Assembly: GCA_934525595.1 (NCBI GenBank)
Contig: CAKSZJ010000017.1
Span: forward strand, 6,844-70,843
Direction of reading: 5' to 3'
Source: an uncultured Chiayiivirga sp.
GTDB taxonomy: Bacteria > Pseudomonadota > Gammaproteobacteria > Xanthomonadales > Xanthomonadaceae
DNA length: 64,000 nucleotides
Both the position numbers and the translations under genes were made by a program. This document shows, piece by piece, positions 36,269 through 44,066 of this stretch. How positions within the stretch are numbered: the stretch's first letter is position 1; every line of letters starts with the position of its first letter. Below the pieces are notes generated by a model, which made no database searches, was not told the DNA's origin, and saw only the letters and a list, made by a program, of their open reading frames with translations.

Positions 36269-36693
36269 GCACCACACCGTTCTTTTCTCTCGATGCGCAG
36301 TACCACGTTGCCCCGGACGCGGGCTTCGACGCGCTGATGAACGACGCAGACCTGCTCCAGGATTGTGCAGCCTGCATCGTGCAGCTGGTCGCGGCGTCGC
36401 CCGAAGCGCTGGCCACCATGTACATGGAAAGCGTGCTGTTTGGTGCAAATTTCCTGATTCGGATGGCAGTCGGTATCACGGAGGCCGCGCGCAGGCGCGC
36501 TCCCAAGCCGGAACCGGCAACCCTTCCAGCAGGTACCCGTGATGCCCTGCACCAGGCGCTCTACGCACTGGAAGGGCGCTGGCCCGGGGTGCACGATGCG
36601 GAATGCCAGCGCGACCACCAGGCTATCCGGGCCGTTCGCGAAGTGCTGGCGCTGATGGCGGTTCCGGAATCGATATCGCCTGAAAAATCTTGA
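36265..36693 (+). CDS. Hypothetical protein in the C4-downstream chain
   Basis: 142 residues, starting in the previous stop codon. The N-terminal half has cysteine- and methionine-containing helices (DADLLQDCAACIVQLVAASP, LATMYMESVLFGANFL); the C-terminal half is helical and charged. Its pattern resembles the 109-residue neighbour loosely, so the two may be distant copies. No known domain. Confidence 0.6.
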   Translation: MSTTPFFSLDAQYHVAPDAGFDALMNDADLLQDCAACIVQLVAASPEALATMYMESVLFGANFLIRMAVGITEAARRRAPKPEPATLPAGTRDALHQALYALEGRWPGVHDAECQRDHQAIRAVREVLALMAVPESISPEKS

Positions 36694-36703
36694 GGACAAG
36701 CCA

Positions 36704-36904
36704 ATGAGCGAATCTTGCATGAACGCCCAGGAGGTCGCCGACCTGCTGCGGATCACGAAACGCGCCTTCCTGGAGCGGAGGCACGCGTTCGACCCGCCAT
36801 TCCCGGCCCCTATCCTGCGCCGCCCCCTGATCTTCCGCAGCCGCGACGCGCACCAGTGGATCGTCGATGCCGCCGACTGGGCACAGACAAGGAGCAAGAG
36901 ATGA
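36704..36904 (+). CDS. AlpA/excisionase-like DNA-binding protein
   Basis: 66 residues. The text MNAQEVADLLRITKRAFLERR followed by PILRRPLIFRSRDAHQWI is the winged-helix excisionase/AlpA pattern, with a start shortly before at MSESC. Placed close to the right attachment site and its arm-type repeats, it is a good candidate for the directionality factor of the integrase. It is the second such protein in the element. Confidence 0.75.
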   Translation: MSESCMNAQEVADLLRITKRAFLERRHAFDPPFPAPILRRPLIFRSRDAHQWIVDAADWAQTRSKR

Positions 36905-36954
36905 TCCACTCGCCGCTGCTCGCGCTCGATGAGCACCCACACCAGACGGCGTGA
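36901..36954 (+). CDS. Very short terminal ORF of the element
   Basis: 17 codons from an ATG overlapping the excisionase stop, ending TGA. The overlap follows the pattern of its neighbours, but the length makes a functional peptide doubtful. Confidence 0.25.
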   Translation: MIHSPLLALDEHPHQTA

Positions 36955-36980
36955 TCGGAGCGCCAGAACCTGGAACCCGA

Positions 36981-37010
36981 CGAACCCGGCCACCGTGCCG
37001 GGTTTCGTTT
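36981..37010 (+). terminator. Rho-independent terminator near the right end of the element
   Basis: Arms AACCCGGC and GCCGGGTT, followed by TCGTTTGTT. It closes the C4-downstream gene chain. Confidence 0.7.
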
Positions 37011-37067
37011 GTTCGGGGTACCATCGGCCGGCATTTCCGACAGTGCCACCTATGCACTCGATTTCGA

Positions 37068-37089
37068 CGTGTACCCAATCGCGTACCCG
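37068..37089. repeat. GTGTACCC arm-type repeats, right end
   Basis: CGTGTACCCA (37068-37077) and CGCGTACCCG (37080-37089) repeat the motif found beside the integrase at the left end, at nearly the same pitch. Confidence 0.5.
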
Positions 37090-37150
37090 CAGCGGTGATG
37101 GAGTGAACCAACTCCTTTCTCTTCATTGCATTACGAGCCAAATCAAGGTT

Positions 37151-37170
37151 CAGGTGCAACCTGGAGTGAC
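37151..37170 (+). repeat. Putative right attachment site (attR)
   Basis: CAGGTGCA and TGGAGTGAC repeat the yicC 3' end seen at 18671-18692. The GGAG of this copy lies 5 bases before the ATG of the moeB-like gene, so the repeat also supplies that gene's ribosome binding site. Confidence 0.5.
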
Positions 37171-38301
37171 ATGAAGGACGCCGTCACAGCGCGCCCCGAT
37201 CAAGACGACGCCGGCCGGGAGGTGCCTCTCGAACGGCGCCCGCATGAAGCCTGGGCGCGCGTTCACGCGGGCGTGCCGCTGCTGGATGTGCGCGGCGAGG
37301 GCGAGCGCGCTGCGGGTACGGCCGAAGGCGCCCGCACGGTGGCGCTCGACGCGCTTCTCGTTCGCCCGGCCGATGTCCTGCCCGACCCGACGCAGGAAGT
37401 CGGCCTGCTCTGCGCCAGCGGCCGGCGCAGCGCGCGCGCCGCGGCGCGGCTGCGCGAGCTGGGTCATGCACATGCGTGGTCGGTCGCCGGCGGGCTGGCG
37501 GGCTGGCGCGCCGAGGCCCTGCCGGTGACCGCGCCCGCCGAAGCGCCCGAATTCCTCGAACGCTTCGCTCGTCACCTGCTGCTGCCCGAAATCGGGCTGG
37601 AAGGTCAGCGCCGGCTGCGCGATGCGCGCGTGGCGCTGGTGGGCGCGGGCGGCCTCGGCTCCCCGGTCGCGCTGTATCTGGCCGCGGCGGGTGTGGGCCA
37701 CCTCACCCTGATCGACGACGACCGGGTGGAGCGCAGCAACCTGCAGCGCCAGGTGCTGCACGGCGAAGCGGATCTGGGGCGGCTCAAGGTCGCCTCGGCC
37801 GCCGATCGCCTGGCGGCGCTGTGGCCCGGCATCGGGCTGCGGCAGGAGGCGGTCCGGCTTTCTGCCGGCACCGCGGAGACGCTCCTGGCCGGGCACGACG
37901 CCGTGGTGGACGGCGCCGACACCTTCCTCACCCGCTATCTGTTGAACGACGTCTGCGTGCGCCTCGGCCTGCCGCTGGTGCACGGCGCGGTGGAGCGGTT
38001 CCGCGGCCAGGTGGCGCTGTTCTGGCCAGCGCGTGCGCCCGGGGCGGGCTGCTATCGCTGCCTGTTTCCCGAACCGCCGCCGTCCGGGCTTGCGCCCACC
38101 TGCGCGCAAGCCGGCGTACTGGGCGTGCTGCCCGGCCTGGTCGGAATGCTGCAGGCCACCGAAACCCTCAAGCTGCTGCTCGGCATCGGCCAGCCGCTGC
38201 TCGGTACGCTGCTGTGCGTGGACGCGCTGGAGATGCACTTCGACCGGATCGGCCTGCGGCGCCATCGCGAGTGTCCGACCTGCGGCACGGGCGCCCCATG
38301 A
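37171..38301 (+). CDS. moeB: Rhodanese-MoeB fusion (molybdopterin-synthase adenylyltransferase)
   Basis: 376 residues from the ATG at 37171. The N-terminal rhodanese domain (about 20-115) has active-site Cys81 in CASGRRS. The ThiF/MoeB domain follows: nucleotide loop VGAGGLGSPVALYLAAAGVG (about 151-170), LIDDDRVERSNLQRQ, and two CxxC zinc pairs (CYRC, CPTC). MoeB adenylates the MoaD C-terminal glycine; the sulfurtransferase domain can then load sulfur. In eukaryote-type MOCS3/MoeZ proteins the rhodanese is C-terminal, so the order is reversed here. It heads the modABC operon and overlaps modA by four bases. Confidence 0.92.
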   Translation: MKDAVTARPDQDDAGREVPLERRPHEAWARVHAGVPLLDVRGEGERAAGTAEGARTVALDALLVRPADVLPDPTQEVGLLCASGRRSARAAARLRELGHAHAWSVAGGLAGWRAEALPVTAPAEAPEFLERFARHLLLPEIGLEGQRRLRDARVALVGAGGLGSPVALYLAAAGVGHLTLIDDDRVERSNLQRQVLHGEADLGRLKVASAADRLAALWPGIGLRQEAVRLSAGTAETLLAGHDAVVDGADTFLTRYLLNDVCVRLGLPLVHGAVERFRGQVALFWPARAPGAGCYRCLFPEPPPSGLAPTCAQAGVLGVLPGLVGMLQATETLKLLLGIGQPLLGTLLCVDALEMHFDRIGLRRHRECPTCGTGAP

Positions 38302-39065
38302 AGGCGTTCGCACGGGGTACCCATGTGCTGCTTCTGCTCTTCCTGACACTCGGATCGTCTGGCGTGCGGGCGGACGAGGCGCGCCTGGCGGTGGCATCCA
38401 ACTTCCTGCAGACCTGCGAGGCGCTCGCGGAGGATTTTCACGCCCGCAGCGTCCATCGACTGCGAATCAGTTCGGCCTCGACCGGCAAGCTCTACGCGCA
38501 GATCCGCGCGGGCGCTCCGTTCGACCTGCTGCTCGCGGCCGACGCGCAGACGCCGCGGCGGCTGGTGTCCGAAGGCCTGGCGGAGGCGGATACGCTGCAC
38601 GATTACGCTCTCGGGCGCCTGGTGCTTTGGAGTCGTGATCCTGGACGGATCGGCGACGGCGAGGCCCTGCTGCGCGGCGCAGACATTCCTCGGCTGGCGA
38701 TCGCCAATCCGGCGCTGGCACCTTACGGTGCGGCGGCGCGCGAGGTGCTGCAGCGGCTGGAGCGCTGGGAGGCGCTGCAGCCGGCGCTGGTGCTGGGCGA
38801 GAACGTGGGGCAGGCGATGCAGTTCGTGGCGACCGGCGCCGCGCCGCTGGGGCTGTTGCCGCGCTCGCAGGTTCAGGAGGCCGAGCGGCAGGCGCGCGGG
38901 TCCGGCTGGGAGATTCCCGCGGACTGGCACGCGCCCATCATGCAGAGCGCCGTGCTGCTGAACCGCGGCCGCGAGAATCTCGCGGCGCGCGCGTTCTCCG
39001 ACTACCTGCGCAGCGCGCCGGCCCGCGCCATCGTGCTCAGGTACGGCTATGACCGGGTGGACTGA
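38298..39065 (+). CDS. modA: Molybdate ABC transporter substrate-binding protein
   Basis: 255 residues with a signal peptide (about 1-25, cut near VRADEA). The mature protein begins LAVASNFLQTCEALAEDFHA and continues ISSASTGKLYAQIRAGAPFDLLLAAD, the typical ModA oxyanion-binding loops (Ser and Ala backbone contacts). It captures molybdate or tungstate in the periplasm and passes it to ModB/ModC. The start codon overlaps the moeB stop (ATGA), linking uptake with cofactor synthesis. Confidence 0.93.
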   Translation: MKAFARGTHVLLLLFLTLGSSGVRADEARLAVASNFLQTCEALAEDFHARSVHRLRISSASTGKLYAQIRAGAPFDLLLAADAQTPRRLVSEGLAEADTLHDYALGRLVLWSRDPGRIGDGEALLRGADIPRLAIANPALAPYGAAAREVLQRLERWEALQPALVLGENVGQAMQFVATGAAPLGLLPRSQVQEAERQARGSGWEIPADWHAPIMQSAVLLNRGRENLAARAFSDYLRSAPARAIVLRYGYDRVD

Positions 39066-39069
39066 CCCG

Positions 39070-39750
39070 ATGCAGTGGCCGTCCTGGGCGCTGGCGGCGT
39101 GGGTGACGCTCAAACTCGCCGGTTCCACCACGATCATCCTGCTGGTGCTCGGCATGCCGCTGGCCTGGTGGCTGGCGCGCACCCGTTCGGCCTGGCGCGC
39201 GCCGGTGGGTGCGCTGGTGTCGCTGCCGATGGTGCTTCCGCCCACGGTGCTGGGCTTCTATCTGCTCATCGCGCTGGCACCGGACGGAATCATCGGCCGC
39301 GCCACGGACACCCTCGGGTTGGGCTCCTGGGCCTTCACCTTCCAGGGCCTGCTGGTCGCCTCGGCGCTCTACTCCCTGCCCTTCGTGGTGCACCCGCTGC
39401 AGGCCGGATTTTCCAGCATCCCGGCGGCGGCGCTGGAGGCGGCGGCAACGCTGCGTGCCGGGCCGCTCGACCGTTTCTTCAGCGTCGTGCTGCCGATGGT
39501 GCGACCCTCGCTGCTCACCGCCACCCTGCTCGGTTTCGCGCACACAGTAGGAGAGTTCGGCGTGGTACTGATGGTGGGCGGCAGCATCGAGGGCCAGACC
39601 CGGGTGTTGTCGGTGCTGCTCTACGATCAGGTCGAGGCAATGGCCTACGGCGAGGCGCATCGACTGGCCGCGGGCCTCCTGTTGTTTTCGTTCGTCCTGC
39701 TGCTGGCAATGCAGTGGTTCGGGCGTCGCACCGCGGTCGCCCATGGTTGA
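39070..39750 (+). CDS. modB: Molybdate ABC transporter permease
   Basis: 226 residues from the ATG at 39070, chosen because the first helix starts at once as in other ModB proteins; an ATG at 39049 overlapping modA would add 7 residues. Five to six membrane helices are predicted. The cytoplasmic EAA loop (EAAATLRAGPLDRFFSVVLP) contacts ModC, and GEFGVVLMVGGSI is the conserved loop of the family. Overlaps modC by 8 bases. Confidence 0.93.
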   Translation: MQWPSWALAAWVTLKLAGSTTIILLVLGMPLAWWLARTRSAWRAPVGALVSLPMVLPPTVLGFYLLIALAPDGIIGRATDTLGLGSWAFTFQGLLVASALYSLPFVVHPLQAGFSSIPAAALEAAATLRAGPLDRFFSVVLPMVRPSLLTATLLGFAHTVGEFGVVLMVGGSIEGQTRVLSVLLYDQVEAMAYGEAHRLAAGLLLFSFVLLLAMQWFGRRTAVAHG

Positions 39751-40813
39751 ACCTGTGGACATCATCCTTCGCACCCGGCTCGCGCGCGGCGCCTTCACCC
39801 TGGACGTGGACCTGCGCCTCCCGGCGCGCGGCACCACGGTCCTGTTCGGTCCATCGGGCAGCGGCAAGAGCAGCCTGCTGCGGGTGGCAGCGGGACTGGA
39901 GCCTGCGGCGCGCGGCTGCGTGCGGATAGGCGAAACGACCTGGCAGGACGCGGATACCTTCCTGCCGCCGCATCGTCGCGCGCTCGGTATGGTGTTCCAG
40001 AACGCGCCGCTGCTACCGCACCTGAGCGTTCTGGACAACCTGCGCTATGGCTGGAAGCGCGCCGGCGCTTCCGAGGCCACGCTCGCGGCCTGGGTGGATC
40101 GGCTGGCGCTGACAGCGCTGCTGCCGCGTCGTCCGGACACGCTCTCGGGCGGCGAGCGCCAGCGCGTGGCGCTGGCACGGGCGCTGGCCTGCGAGCCGCG
40201 CTGGCTGCTGCTGGACGAGCCGCTCAGCGCGCTGGACGCGGCGCGCCGCGCGGAAGTGCTTCCGTTCCTGGAAAAGGTGCGGCGCGAGGCCGATCTGCCC
40301 ATCCTTCATGTCACCCACGCACTCGACGAGATGGCGCGCCTGGCCGATCACCTGGTGCTGCTCGACGCCGGTCGCGTGACCGCCTGCGGCCCGGCGCTGG
40401 AGGTGCTCAACCGCGCTGACCTGCCGCTGGTGCTGCGCGAAGATGCCGGCGTCGTGCTCGAAGCCACGGTGCAGGCACACGATGCGCACGGGCTGGTGCA
40501 GCTCGCCACGGCGGCCGGCACGCTTCATGCTCAGGGCGAGGCTCTTGCAGCGGGCAAGACGCTGCGCGTCCGCATCCAGGCGCGCGACGTCAGCCTGGCA
40601 TTGAGCCGGCACGAGGATTCCAGCGTGCTCAACCTCGTGCCGGTCCGGCTGGTGGCGCTCGACCCCCTGCCCGGCGGACAGGTACAGGTGCAGTTGGACG
40701 CATCGGGCGCACGGCTTCTGGCGCGGATCTCGCATCACTCGGCGCAGCATCTGGCGCTGCGTCCGGGGATGCCGCTGTGGGCGCAGGTCAAGGCCGTCGC
40801 GCTGCTCCTGTAG
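39743..40813 (+). CDS. modC: Molybdate ABC transporter ATP-binding protein
   Basis: 356 residues. Walker A GPSGSGKSS, signature LSGGERQRVALARAL, Walker B LLLDEPLSALD and the switch histidine in HVTHALDE are intact. The C-terminal 120 residues form the TOBE/Mop domain that binds molybdate and can inhibit transport. It powers ModB from the cytoplasmic side. It is the last gene of the plus-strand operon; 233 bases with no gene and no clear terminator lie between it and moaE. Confidence 0.94.
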   Translation: MVEPVDIILRTRLARGAFTLDVDLRLPARGTTVLFGPSGSGKSSLLRVAAGLEPAARGCVRIGETTWQDADTFLPPHRRALGMVFQNAPLLPHLSVLDNLRYGWKRAGASEATLAAWVDRLALTALLPRRPDTLSGGERQRVALARALACEPRWLLLDEPLSALDAARRAEVLPFLEKVRREADLPILHVTHALDEMARLADHLVLLDAGRVTACGPALEVLNRADLPLVLREDAGVVLEATVQAHDAHGLVQLATAAGTLHAQGEALAAGKTLRVRIQARDVSLALSRHEDSSVLNLVPVRLVALDPLPGGQVQVQLDASGARLLARISHHSAQHLALRPGMPLWAQVKAVALLL

Positions 40814-41046
40814 GCGGCCGTCCCGACCTGAACCCTCATCACGGCGCTGGCGTCCACGCAGGGAAGGGCCGCGCTGGGCCACGGCGCCAACGTCCCATGT
40901 CGTTGGCGATGGGCACCCGCTCGACGGAATTGCCAGCGACGCCGACCGCCACCAAGGTCCGGCAAGCACTTCACATGTCGATCAACGCCTTCGCCGGTCA
41001 CGTCGGGCTGCGTGCGCGGATGCGCGCCAGCCGGGTTTCCGGATCG

Positions 41047-41544
41047 TCACCCCGCGCGAGGCGCGCTCGACACCTCGGCGGCGGGCACGCACAGCGAGCA
41101 GCCTTCGCTCCAGACGCTGTCGCCCTCGGCGTAATGCTCCTGCTTCCAGATCGGGCTGCTGTGCTTGACCGCTTCGATCGCCTGTCGGCAGGCGCGGAAC
41201 GCTTCGTCGCGGTGCGGCGTGCCGGCGGCCACCACCACCGCCAGGTCGCCGATGCCGAGCCGGCCCTTGGCGTGGGCGATGTAGAGCCGCAGCATCGGTC
41301 CGAATTCGGCGTCGCAGCGCGCAGCAATCCCGGCGAAGCCGTTGAGCGCCAGCGCGTCGAACATGTCGTAGCTCACGCCGGTGACGATGCGGCCGTGATT
41401 GAGGTCGCGCACCCGCCCGACGAACATCGCGATGCCGCCAAAGCCGGGGTCGGAGACGAAGTCCAGCGCAGCGGACGGATCGAGCTTGCCATCGGCAATG
41501 TCGACCACGGCGCAGTGGTGCCTGCGTTTTTCCTGCGTGCTCAT
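41047..41544 (-). CDS. moaE: Molybdopterin synthase catalytic subunit
   Basis: 165 residues. The core has GGIAMFVGRVRDLNHGR, IAHAKGRLGIGD and the conserved lysine in IWKQEHYAEG that holds the thiocarboxylated MoaD tail in the active site. With MoaD it converts cyclic pyranopterin monophosphate to molybdopterin. It is last in the moaA-moaCB-moeA-moaD-moaE operon, one base after moaD. Confidence 0.94.
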   Translation of the reverse strand: MSTQEKRRHHCAVVDIADGKLDPSAALDFVSDPGFGGIAMFVGRVRDLNHGRIVTGVSYDMFDALALNGFAGIAARCDAEFGPMLRLYIAHAKGRLGIGDLAVVVAAGTPHRDEAFRACRQAIEAVKHSSPIWKQEHYAEGDSVWSEGCSLCVPAAEVSSAPRAG

Positions 41545-41545
41545 C

Positions 41546-41806
41546 TCAGCCGCCGCTCACCGGCGGCAGCACCGCCATGCGGCCGTCCGCGGGAAGGGCG
41601 TCGCTTTCGCGCAGCACCGAGGTCTCGCTGGCGAAAGCCGAATAGGCCAGCAGTTTCGGATTGAACGCCGGCCAATGCGCCAGGGCATGGGCCTCCAATG
41701 CGCGCCGCAGGTCGGCCACGGTGGCGCCTTCGGCCAGTTCCAGCGCGATCCGCGCCTCCGGCTGATGGTCGCGGAACGCGCCGAACAGCTGCACGTCGAT
41801 CTTCAT
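41546..41806 (-). CDS. moaD: Molybdopterin synthase sulfur carrier subunit
   Basis: 86 residues with a ubiquitin-like fold and the essential C-terminal Gly-Gly (PPVSGG) that is thiocarboxylated by MoeB and a sulfur donor. The start overlaps the moeA stop by four bases. Gene length and end match MoaD well. Confidence 0.92.
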   Translation of the reverse strand: MKIDVQLFGAFRDHQPEARIALELAEGATVADLRRALEAHALAHWPAFNPKLLAYSAFASETSVLRESDALPADGRMAVLPPVSGG

Positions 41807-43068
41807 GTCCCGTATCCCTCCAGCTGCAGGCCGAGCAGATGCCCGAGCCCATGGACGTCCACCGGCGCACCTTCCGGAAGATCACGCGCCGCTTCGTCGA
41901 TCACGATCCATGCGTGGCTGCGCGCCAGCGGCGCGATGCGGAACGACTCCTGACCCTGCAGGACCTGCGCACGCAGCCGGCCGCCGGCATCGATGGTCAG
42001 CCGGCCCTTGAGATGCAGACGCAGCGCGTGATGCTTGCGGTACGGTGCGGCGAGCGGCACCTGCAGCGGGCGCTCCGCCGGCAGAGCGGTCATCGCGCGC
42101 AGCGCCGGCTCGACGAAAAAACGCAGGCCCACGGCGCTCGACACCGGATTGCCCGGCAGGCCGAAGAACAGTTGCCCATCCGGCAGCGTGGCGAACAACA
42201 GCGGCTTGCCGGGGCGGATGCGCACCTTGTGGAAGTGCAGCGTCGCGCCGAGGTGGCGCAGCGCATCGGGGACGAAATCGTAGCGCCCCATCGACACCGC
42301 GCCGGTGCCGAGCACGACATCCGCACCCGCCATCCGTGTGCGCTCCAGCGCGGCGAGGAAGGCGCGGGCGTCGTCGCCGACGGTTTCGCGCAGCACGCAG
42401 GACGCGCCGGCATCCTCGATGCGCGCCGCCAGATAGGGACCGCTGCTGTTGCGGATTTCGCCGGACGCCAAGGTCTGGGCCGGATCGTCCACCAGTTCGC
42501 GGCCGGTGTTGAGCAGCGCGACTCGCGGCCGCCGCCGTGCCATCACTTCGGACACACCCAGCGCCGCCAGCAGCATCAGCTGCGGCGCGTCCAGCCGGGT
42601 GCCGGCGGCAAGCACGCGAGCGCCCCGCCGCACGTCCTCGCCGCGCAGGCGGATGTGCTGGCCCTGCGGCACGTCGGCCCGCGCGCGGATGCGCTGCGGG
42701 CGGTCGTCCGCAGCGCGCGCCAGCACCTCCACCTGCTCGATCGGGATCACCGCGTCCAGCCCGTCGGGCAGGCGCGCGCCGGTCATGATTTCCCACCCGC
42801 CATGAAGCGCCGCGTCCTGCATCGCCGCGGTCCGCGCATCGCCGGCTGCCTGCGAGCCGGCCACGTCGAACTCACTGCCGGCGGCCACGCCGCCCGCGCC
42901 CACACGCAGGGCGAAGCCGTCCATTTCCGAGTTGTCGAACGGCGGCAGGTCTTCGCCGCTGTTCACCTCCGCCGCCAGCACCAGCCCGCGCGCCGGCGCC
43001 AGCCGCTGCGCCGGAAGGCGCCGCGCGGCGTCATGGATGATCGCCAGCGCTTCGTCGTAACCGATCAT
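41803..43068 (-). CDS. moeA: Molybdopterin molybdenumtransferase
   Basis: 421 residues from the ATG at 43068, which overlaps the moaCB stop. MoeA landmarks are present: PPFDNSEMDGFALR near residue 43, IMTGARLPDGLDAV, GEIRNSSGPYLAARI, GTGAVSMGRYDFV, and KVRIRPGKPLLF with FGLPGNPVSS. It inserts molybdate into adenylylated molybdopterin to give the active cofactor. Confidence 0.95.
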   Translation of the reverse strand: MIGYDEALAIIHDAARRLPAQRLAPARGLVLAAEVNSGEDLPPFDNSEMDGFALRVGAGGVAAGSEFDVAGSQAAGDARTAAMQDAALHGGWEIMTGARLPDGLDAVIPIEQVEVLARAADDRPQRIRARADVPQGQHIRLRGEDVRRGARVLAAGTRLDAPQLMLLAALGVSEVMARRRPRVALLNTGRELVDDPAQTLASGEIRNSSGPYLAARIEDAGASCVLRETVGDDARAFLAALERTRMAGADVVLGTGAVSMGRYDFVPDALRHLGATLHFHKVRIRPGKPLLFATLPDGQLFFGLPGNPVSSAVGLRFFVEPALRAMTALPAERPLQVPLAAPYRKHHALRLHLKGRLTIDAGGRLRAQVLQGQESFRIAPLARSHAWIVIDEAARDLPEGAPVDVHGLGHLLGLQLEGYGT

Positions 43069-44063
43069 GCGTGCGTGCCGCCTTCGATCATCGCCAGCGC
43101 GTGTGCCAGCAGCGGCGCCAGGATATCCATGCCCTGCCGCGCCGCGCGCGGGCTGCCGGGCAGCGCCAGCACCAGCATTGTGCCGACCTGCACCGCCTCG
43201 GCGCGGCTGAGCCAGGCCAGCGGCGTATGTCTGGCGCTCTCGCTGCGCAGCAGTTCCGCCAGCCCGTCCACGCGCCGCTCGGCGACGCTGCGCAAGGCTT
43301 CCGGCGTGAGGTCGCGCGGTGCCAGCCCGGTGCCGCCGGTGCACAGGCACAGGCGCACGCCGTCGGCGGCCAGCGCGCGCAGGCGCTGCGCCAGCGGTTC
43401 GACGCCATCCGGCAGCACGTCGATGTCCGCCACGTGCGCACCCAGCCTGCGCAGCCCGTCCACCAGCTCCGGGCCGGAGCGGTCCTCGTAGCCGTCACCG
43501 CTGGCGCGATCGCTCAGGGTGATGACCGCGCAGGGCACGCCGTCGAGGCGCGCCAGCGCGCGCGGCTGGTAGCGCGTGCGCTCGTCCTCGCTCATCCCGT
43601 CGGGGTGGAGCCACAGGCCCTTCTTGCCGCCTTCCTTGAACAGCAGCCGCACTCCGCCGATGGCCAGCGCCGGCTCGACCGGCTTGGTCAGGTCGTACAG
43701 CGTCAGCAGCGCCGCATTGACTCCTGCCAGCGCCTCCATCTCCACGCCGGTGCGCGCCTCGCAGGCGCATTCGCAATAGACGCGGATGGCGTGGCGCTCC
43801 GGCACGGGTTCGCAGTGCACCCGCACCAGTTCCAGGGGAATGGGGTGGCACAGCGGCATCAGCATCGCGGCCATCTTGGCGCCCTGCATCCCGGCGATCT
43901 CGGCCATCATCAGGGCGTCGCCCTTGGGCAGGCGGCGCTCCACGATCATCGGATAGGCCAGCTCGCCGGCCAGCAGCTCGCCCACCGCCACGGCGCGGCG
44001 CCGGGTCGGGCGCTTGGCGCGGATGTCGGCCATGTGGAAGGCCTCGGGCAGGGTCGTGGTCAT
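43065..44063 (-). CDS. moaCB: Bifunctional MoaC/MoaB protein
   Basis: 332 residues. The first half is MoaC (about 10-160: KGDALMMAEIAGMQGAKM, PLCHPIPL, EARTGVEMEALAGVNAALL), which makes cyclic pyranopterin monophosphate from the MoaA product. The second half is MoaB/MogA-like (about 172-325: VITLSDRASGDGYEDRSGPEL and LCTGGTGLAPRDLTPEAL), which adenylates molybdopterin. The MoaC-MoaB fusion is known from other bacteria. It lies 3 bases after moaA and overlaps moeA by four. Confidence 0.93.
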   Translation of the reverse strand: MTTTLPEAFHMADIRAKRPTRRRAVAVGELLAGELAYPMIVERRLPKGDALMMAEIAGMQGAKMAAMLMPLCHPIPLELVRVHCEPVPERHAIRVYCECACEARTGVEMEALAGVNAALLTLYDLTKPVEPALAIGGVRLLFKEGGKKGLWLHPDGMSEDERTRYQPRALARLDGVPCAVITLSDRASGDGYEDRSGPELVDGLRRLGAHVADIDVLPDGVEPLAQRLRALAADGVRLCLCTGGTGLAPRDLTPEALRSVAERRVDGLAELLRSESARHTPLAWLSRAEAVQVGTMLVLALPGSPRAARQGMDILAPLLAHALAMIEGGTHA

Positions 44064-44066
44064 GGG

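Noticed and set aside
37126-37170. Upstream extension of the moeB-like gene from 37126
   Set aside because: It would translate the attachment-site repeat; the ATG at 37171 has the GGAG ribosome binding site.
40814-41046. Possible gene or terminator between modC and moaE
   Set aside because: Short frames have no ribosome binding site or recognisable product, and no hairpin with a T-run was found.
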